The notes under the pieces were generated by a model that had not been told where the DNA came from, ran no database searches, and worked only from the letters and a program-made list of their open reading frames with translations. This document shows positions 7,336-10,735 of a stretch of DNA of 10,735 nucleotides, piece by piece; the stretch's first letter is position 1; every line of letters starts with the position of its first letter. A program made the translations under genes and the position numbers. Source of the stretch: JBEIUO01 sp964549785 (GTDB taxonomy: Bacteria; Planctomycetota; Phycisphaerae; Phycisphaerales; UBA1924); assembly GCA_964549785.1 (NCBI GenBank), contig CAZJXA010000107.1:1-10735 (forward strand). The letters run 5' to 3'.

Positions 7336-7342
7336 GCCCGCC

Positions 7343-8542
7343 ATGCACACGTTCGGCCGTCCCACTCTCCGACTCGCGGCCCTTCTCGTCGTCTCCGCCG
7401 GAACCCTGCTCACCGGGTGTTCGTCCTCGGACGATCGTCGCGCCAGCCCGGGCTCCTTCACCACCGATGCGTGGCGACGCGAGATGAACCCTGAGATGAC
7501 GGCGATTATCACGAAATTGGAGTCGCTGGGCGGGAAGCCGATCGAGTCGCTCACTCCGGCCGAAGCTCGCAAGCAGCCGACGCCCGTGGACGCTGTGACG
7601 GCGATCATGCGCGACAAAGGGAAACCGACGGCCCCGCCCCCCGGCCCGGCCCCCAGCGTCCAGGTCGCATCGCGCTCCGTCCGCGGCCCCGAGGGGCTAT
7701 CGGTCCCCGTCCGCGTCTATACGCCCACCAACGCGACGGAAAACAACGCGGTCGTGCCAACGATTGTGTACGTTCACGGCGGCGGCTGGGTGCTGGCCAG
7801 CCCCGAGGTCTACGACGGCTCGGCCCGGGCCCTCGCCGATAAGTGCAATGCCGTCGTCGTCTCGGTCGACTATCGCAAGGCGCCGGAGCACAAGTTCCCG
7901 GCGGCCCACGAGGATGTTTACGCGGTGCTGCAGCACGCCCTCAGCGGCGAGGCCTCCTTTGGCGGCGACCCCAATCGAGTCGCCATCGCGGGCGAGAGCG
8001 CCGGCGGCAACATGGCTACCGCGGCGTGCATCATGGCGGCCCAGCGCGGCGGAAGGATGCCGGTTCATCAGCTCCTCGTGTACCCCGTCTCCAACCACGC
8101 CTTCGACACCCCGAGCTATCGGGAGAACGCCAGGGCCAAGCCCCTGAACGCGCCGATGATGCCGTGGTTCTTCGGGCACTACCTCCGCTCCCCCGCCGAC
8201 GGCAACTCCCCGCTCATCTCGCCGCTGCGGGCCTCGGAATCCGACCTCAGCAAACTGCCCGAAGCGACGATCATCCTGGCGGAGATCGATCCGCTCCGCA
8301 GCGAGGGGATGATGTACGCGCAGCGGCTGAAGGCCGCCGGCGTCGAGGTGTCATCGAAAAATTACGAGGGCGTAACCCACGAATTCTTCGGGATGGCGGC
8401 GGTCCTTGCGGAGGCCCGCTCGGCCCAAGCGTTCGCGGTCGACCGTCTGCAATCGGCCTTCGAGAACGCGCGCCCCGCGCCCGCCGCTGGAACCCTCCCC
8501 CGAACAGACCGCCCGACGGGTACACAGCCGATCAACTGGTGA
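7343..8542 (+). CDS. Lipoprotein alpha/beta hydrolase, HSL/acetyl-esterase type
   Basis: A 399-residue predicted lipoprotein esterase or lipase. The N-terminus MHTFGRPTLRLAALLVVSAG plus the lipobox LTGC (Cys26) gives export and lipidation. Residues about 30-110 are a linker rich in charged and Pro residues (EMTAIITKLESLGGKPIESL, PPPGPAPS); the beginning resembles the short cap helices of HSL-type esterases. Catalytic features of the hormone-sensitive-lipase family: oxyanion-hole HGGGW (145-149), nucleophile elbow GESAGG with Ser219, acid Asp316 in EIDPLRSEG, and His346 in GVTHEFFGM. It probably hydrolyses short-chain or aromatic esters in the periplasm or at the membrane; the natural substrate cannot be told. 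The start at 7343 is chosen over a GTG at 7301 because it has GGAG six bases upstream and a clean signal. The C-terminus ends in a short Pro-rich tail. Confidence 0.93.
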   Translation: MHTFGRPTLRLAALLVVSAGTLLTGCSSSDDRRASPGSFTTDAWRREMNPEMTAIITKLESLGGKPIESLTPAEARKQPTPVDAVTAIMRDKGKPTAPPPGPAPSVQVASRSVRGPEGLSVPVRVYTPTNATENNAVVPTIVYVHGGGWVLASPEVYDGSARALADKCNAVVVSVDYRKAPEHKFPAAHEDVYAVLQHALSGEASFGGDPNRVAIAGESAGGNMATAACIMAAQRGGRMPVHQLLVYPVSNHAFDTPSYRENARAKPLNAPMMPWFFGHYLRSPADGNSPLISPLRASESDLSKLPEATIILAEIDPLRSEGMMYAQRLKAAGVEVSSKNYEGVTHEFFGMAAVLAEARSAQAFAVDRLQSAFENARPAPAAGTLPRTDRPTGTQPINW

Positions 8543-8718
8543 ACTCACTCGCTGGAGCCTGCTTTTGCGCGGTCACGCAGGCATCAGGCGTCGCGGGCAA
8601 CAAACCTGGCCGTTTCGCCGGAGCGGACGACCTACCGGGAGGGTTTCCCCCGTGCGCCGGACCAAAACGTAAATTAAATAAAAAAAATTTTCAAGATTCT
8701 CTTCGATGCGATGCGCTC

Positions 8719-8764
8719 CCGCCGAAGGCGGTGGGATCAAAATCCCGGCTTCTAAAATGAAGCC
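8719..8764 (+). other. Three abutting small hairpins
   Basis: CCGCC-GAA-GGCGG (8719-8731), GGGAT-CAAA-ATCCC (8733-8746) and GGCTTC-TAAAAT-GAAGCC (8747-8764) follow one another with at most one base between them. All stems are perfect. No T-run follows, so it is not a simple terminator. It could be part of a structured leader or small RNA. Confidence 0.4.
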
Positions 8765-8878
8765 AGCATGAAGCGAACATGAAGATGATGCCCACTGTTC
8801 TTTCACTCGCGACCACGGTCAATCCCCATTTCTAATGCGCCAGAGGGCTCCGTCGGAATTGCGAAGCCGGCTATTGCA

Positions 8879-8892
8879 TGTGACTAGTCACA
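8879..8892. promoter_or_regulatory. Palindrome TGTGACTAGTCACA, possible CRP/FNR-type operator
   Basis: A perfect 14-bp inverted repeat. The half-sites TGTGA/TCACA are those of CRP-like regulators, but the spacer is four bases, as in FNR-like sites, instead of six. It lies about 300 bases before the DUF3494 gene and about 60 bases before other short repeats. Operator function is inferred from form only. Confidence 0.35.
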
Positions 8893-8959
8893 GATGATAA
8901 GCGTTTCCATCACAGCAGGGCCTGCCATCGGGTTGCCGGAACGAAACCGATGAACGACT

Positions 8960-8979
8960 TTAAAGTACTGTTAAAGTAC
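8960..8979. repeat. Direct repeat TTAAAGTAC, 11-bp period
   Basis: TTAAAGTAC at 8960-8968 and 8971-8979 with TG between them, one helical turn apart. This is the spacing expected of tandem binding sites for a regulator on one face of the DNA. Confidence 0.4.
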
Positions 8980-9006
8980 GTCGAGAGTTGAGGGGAATCT
9001 ACTCAC

Positions 9007-9186
9007 ATGATGCCGGAAGCACAGCGCACGCCAGGGAATAGAATTTCCGTGATCGACTTGGCGAGCTGTGAGAGCAACAAGATTCCCAATTTGATGTATC
9101 AACTGGCTCGTCGCTCGGCGTTGGTTTCCGCAACTAACGCCCGACACGCTTCGGTGCACCGCCAGGACGATGATAACAGGAGGTGA
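9007..9186 (+). CDS. Possible 59-residue leader ORF before the DUF3494 gene
   Basis: An open frame of 59 codons from ATG 9007, starting MMPEAQRTPGNRISVIDLAS and ending DDDNRR. GAGGGG lies 11 bases upstream, a rather long distance. Its TGA (9184-9186) is inside the strong Shine-Dalgarno AGGAGGTGA of the next gene, in the same frame and one codon before that gene's GTG start, so ribosomes leaving it would be at the right place to reinitiate. Third-position G+C is visibly lower than in neighbouring genes and no domain or signal is recognised, so it may be a chance frame or a regulatory leader. Confidence 0.3.
   Translation: MMPEAQRTPGNRISVIDLASCESNKIPNLMYQLARRSALVSATNARHASVHRQDDDNRR
9178..9186 (+). 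promoter_or_regulatory. Strong Shine-Dalgarno AGGAGGTGA
   Basis: The best ribosome binding site in the window, complementary to the 16S 3' end. GGAGG ends six bases before GTG 9190. An ATG at 9188 is also in reach but is followed at once by TGA, so the GTG two bases later must be the real start. Confidence 0.85.
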
Positions 9187-9189
9187 GAT

Positions 9190-9747
9190 GTGAAGAAGCA
9201 CGCATTGGTGATTGTTGCGATCCTTGCTGGCATCGGCGTCGCCGAATCGGCCGGCGCCCAAATCTTGGGCTCGGCCCAAGCATTTTCGGTGCTGGGTGGT
9301 TCGACCGTAACGAACACCGGCCCAACCGTTCTCACCGGCGATCTCGGCGTTTGGCCCGGAAACGCGATCACCGGGTTTCCGCCTGGAATTGTGAACGGCA
9401 CGATCCGTGCGGGCGACGCGGTGGCCCAGCAGGCCCAGAGCGACGTCACGACCGCCTACGACGCCCTCGCCGCGATGGCGCCCACGCAGGTCCTGACGGG
9501 AACTGACCTCGGCGGCCTGACCCTCTTCCCCGGCGTCTATTCATTNNNNNNNNNNNNNNNNNNNNNNNNNNNNNNNNNNNNNNNNNNNNNNNNNNNNNNN
9601 NNNNNNNNNNNNNNNNNNNNNNNNNNNNNNNNNNNNNNNNNNNNNATGGATTCCAACATCATCACCGCAGGCTGCATCCCCGCCCCCGGTGCCTCACTCC
9701 TGATCGGCGTGCCCGCGGCCTGCTTTATCGGCCGCAGACGCCGGTAA
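9190..9747 (+). CDS. DUF3494 ice-binding-like protein with PEP-CTERM-like tail, gapped
   Basis: A secreted protein of the DUF3494 (ice-binding-like) family, whose beta-solenoid members bind ice or act as surface adhesins. GTG start; MKKHALVIVAILAGIGVAES is a Sec signal ending near AGA. The domain begins LGSAQAFSVLGGSTVTNTGP and runs TVLTGDLGVWPG, AITGFPPGIVNGTI and LTGTDLGGLTLFPGVYS up to the gap of 100 N (9546-9645). After the gap MDSNIITAG is typical of the end of the same domain, followed by IPAPGASLLIGVPAACFIG and RRRR: a PAPG motif, a hydrophobic helix and an Arg cluster, as in exosortase/PEP-CTERM sorting signals. Frames on the two sides agree as assembled, but exactly 100 N is a usual placeholder, so true length and frame are unknown. 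Whether the natural role is ice binding, adhesion or a structural surface role cannot be told. A strong terminator follows, so it ends its transcript. Confidence 0.85.
   Translation: MKKHALVIVAILAGIGVAESAGAQILGSAQAFSVLGGSTVTNTGPTVLTGDLGVWPGNAITGFPPGIVNGTIRAGDAVAQQAQSDVTTAYDALAAMAPTQVLTGTDLGGLTLFPGVYSXXXXXXXXXXXXXXXXXXXXXXXXXXXXXXXXXXMDSNIITAGCIPAPGASLLIGVPAACFIGRRRR
9546..9645. other. Assembly gap (100 N)
   Basis: Exactly 100 unknown bases inside the DUF3494 gene, the conventional size for a gap of unknown length. From the usual length of the family, roughly 90-100 residues (about 270-300 bases) are probably missing here. Confidence 0.95.
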
Positions 9748-10042
9748 CGCGTGCCGCGCATGGACGGGCCATTCAGGCTCATGTCGAAATCCCCCGCACC
9801 CCGGCAAGCGCCGGTGTGCGGGGGATATTTTTCTACTCTCTACGTCGCCATTCGTGAAGACCCGCTTCAACGGGCACCGCCGCAACGTGAAGGGGGCGGG
9901 GTCGACACCTCGAAGTACCGCTGCTCGGGCATGAAGCCCCGTCGATGTAGGAGGTGTGGAATTCTGCCCCCGCCAACGGCGGAACGCCCAACGCTCCGAT
10001 GGGCGGATACACCCGATCGACCGGGTTCGATCAACTGGTGAT
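9748..10042. other. Convergent intergenic region
   Basis: About 295 bases between two converging genes. The terminator of the DUF3494 gene is at its left end. The rest has small hairpins (CCGCC-AAC-GGCGG near 9969-9981, CGCCCA/TGGGCG near 9985-10005, GATCGA/TCGATC near 10014-10031) without T-runs. No gene is seen; a 96-codon open frame crosses it but starts before the terminator and has no recognisable content. Confidence 0.5.
9789..9833 (+). terminator. Rho-independent terminator after the DUF3494 gene
   Basis: A 17-bp stem with one mismatch (9789-9805 with 9810-9826), a four-base loop AAGC, then ATTTTTCT. It begins 41 bases after the stop codon. Confidence 0.92.
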
Positions 10043-10735
10043 CTAATTCTCTGAAGCCCGCGTCGCGGTTAACCCCGACTCGGCGGCCCACTGTCCGAGG
10101 TCCTTGCCTTGGATCGCCGCGGCGACCAAGTCTGGGAAGAGGTCGGGGGTGCAGGCGAAACTCGGGACGCCCATGCCCGCAAGGGCCGCGGCGTTCCGTT
10201 CATCAAAGGCCGGGGCTCCGGAATCGGCCAGGGCCAGGAGCGTCACCATCTTGACGCCCGAGCCGGCGATGACGGCGGCCCGTTTCAGCATCTCGCGATT
10301 GTCGCCGCCTTCGTAGAGGTCGGTGATGAGCACGAAGATCGTGTCGTGCGGGTTGTTGATGAGCGTCTGGCAATACCCCAGGGCACGGTTGATGTCGGTG
10401 CCGCCGCCCAGTTGCACACCCATGAGCACGTCCACCGGGTCCGACATCTTCTCCGTAAGGTCGACGACGCTGGTATCGAACGCCACCACGTGCGTTCGCA
10501 ACGCCGGGATCGACGCCAGGACCGCGCCGAAGATGCCTGAATAGACGACCGACTGCCCCATCGACCCCGATTGATCGATGCAGACGACGATGGTCCGTGA
10601 CTCGTGGCGGTTGCGGCCGTAGCCGATGCGCGTCTCCGGCACGATCGTTTGGTACTCTGCCTGATAGTGCTTGAGGTTGGCCCGGATGGTGCGGTTCCAG
10701 TCGATCTCGTTGTGGCGGGGGCGGCGGGTGCGGGT
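10043..10735 (-). CDS. VWA-domain protein, C-terminal part (YehP/MoxR-associated type)
   Basis: The last 230 residues of a protein whose start lies beyond the window; the frame is open to the edge. It begins with RRPRHNEIDWNRTIRANLKH and IVPETRIGYGR, a lead-in I associate with VWA proteins of YehP-like operons. The von Willebrand A domain follows: TIVVCIDQSGSMGQS carries the metal-site DxSxS (Asp54, Ser56, Ser58 counted from the edge), VVAFDTSVVDLTEKM is the next strand, GGGTDINRAL gives the MIDAS Thr, and FVLITDLYEGG the second Asp. Such proteins usually work with a MoxR-type AAA+ ATPase, often with a SWIM zinc-finger partner; those would lie beyond 10735 if present. Cytoplasmic, since no signal is visible in this part. 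It converges with the DUF3494 gene and has no clear terminator. Confidence 0.9.
   Translation of the reverse strand, partial: TRTRRPRHNEIDWNRTIRANLKHYQAEYQTIVPETRIGYGRNRHESRTIVVCIDQSGSMGQSVVYSGIFGAVLASIPALRTHVVAFDTSVVDLTEKMSDPVDVLMGVQLGGGTDINRALGYCQTLINNPHDTIFVLITDLYEGGDNREMLKRAAVIAGSGVKMVTLLALADSGAPAFDERNAAALAGMGVPSFACTPDLFPDLVAAAIQGKDLGQWAAESGLTATRASEN

Larger units (their letters stand above)
8543..9006. other. Long intergenic region with structured elements
   Basis: Together with 9007-9189 this is about 650 bases with no convincing gene. In order: a G+C-rich part (8543-8667) with modest hairpins but no T-run terminator; an A+T-rich island (about 8667-8706, including eight consecutive A); three abutting hairpins (8719-8764); 11-base-period ATGAAG repeats (8757-8790); an 18-codon open frame with a signal-like start (8779-8835); a 14-bp palindrome (8879-8892); and a 9-base direct repeat (8960-8979). 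It reads as a regulatory region or a non-coding RNA rather than decayed protein coding, but this is inference. Confidence 0.5.

Noticed and set aside
8557..8582. GCCTGC/GCAGGC hairpin after the hydrolase gene as a terminator
   Set aside because: The stem is short, the loop is 14 bases and no T-run follows.
8571..8660. Possible riboswitch (c-di-GMP or cobalamin type) after the hydrolase gene
   Set aside because: The G+C-rich stems do not show the conserved bases of any riboswitch class I can recall; no match could be supported.
7843..8760. 305-codon plus-strand frame overlapping the hydrolase end
   Set aside because: It is Arg/Pro/Gly-rich shadow sequence of the hydrolase gene with no ribosome site; its extension past 8542 is chance.
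9091..9102. TTGATGTATCAA, FNR-like palindrome
   Set aside because: The half-sites fit TTGAT/ATCAA but the spacer is two bases rather than four, and it lies within the possible leader frame; too weak to call.
9751..10041. 96-codon frame after the DUF3494 gene
   Set aside because: It runs through the strong terminator at 9789-9833 and has no motif or ribosome site.
10028..10041. 14-base match CGATCAACTGGTGA with the hydrolase end (8529-8542)
   Set aside because: One short match, one copy coding and the other non-coding, with no flanking similarity; most likely chance.
1..10735. CRISPR array, insertion sequence, integrase or attachment site next to the tRNA
   Set aside because: No regularly spaced repeats, transposase-like genes, terminal inverted repeats or duplicated tRNA 3' end were seen.

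Overview
The window looks like chromosomal DNA of a planctomycete, probably Phycisphaerae-like, although no rRNA or other marker gene proves it. Evidence: high G+C, a Tat-exported DUF1800/DUF1501 gene pair, a secreted protein ending in a duplicated Ca-loop dockerin-like module with a terminal Gly-Cys, and an ice-binding-like (DUF3494) protein with a PAPG/hydrophobic/poly-Arg sorting tail. A run of exactly 100 N (9546-9645) marks a scaffold gap, so this is draft sequence and single-base disruptions should be read with caution.

Layout. 1-706 (+): 3' part of a threonine ammonia-lyase (ilvA), split by a one-base frameshift in a run of seven A. 886-1485 (+): small Lys/Ala/Asp-rich lipoprotein with an in-frame TAA two codons after its best-looking start (868), closed by a strong hairpin terminator (1517-1553). 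1584-5413 (-): a three-gene cluster read in the order DUF1800 protein, DUF1501 protein, dockerin-tailed secreted protein; the last two overlap at a TTGA start/stop junction. 5786-5859 (+): tRNA-Asp(GUC) with a candidate promoter upstream and a hairpin terminator downstream. 6157-7221 (+): EAL-domain protein (putative c-di-GMP phosphodiesterase) with an unrecognised N-terminal region. 7343-8542 (+): lipoprotein alpha/beta hydrolase of the HSL/acetyl-esterase type, whose Shine-Dalgarno lies in a predicted hairpin. 8543-9189: about 650 bases without a firmly supported gene, rich in small structured elements (abutting hairpins, 11-nt-period repeats, a 14-bp palindrome, a possible 59-codon ORF). 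9190-9747 (+): DUF3494 protein interrupted by the gap, followed by a strong terminator. 10043 to the window end (-): C-terminal 230 residues of a MIDAS-containing VWA protein of the type found in MoxR/YehP-like operons.

Much of the coding content concerns the cell surface: two Tat substrates, a dockerin-tailed exported protein, two lipoproteins and a sorted DUF3494 protein. The DUF1800-DUF1501-dockerin cluster is the one clear multi-gene unit. No known defence system, CRISPR array, transposon or integrase was seen. The points most worth checking are the two lesions (ilvA frameshift and lipoprotein stop codon), the regulatory-looking region before the DUF3494 gene, and the true content of the N gap.
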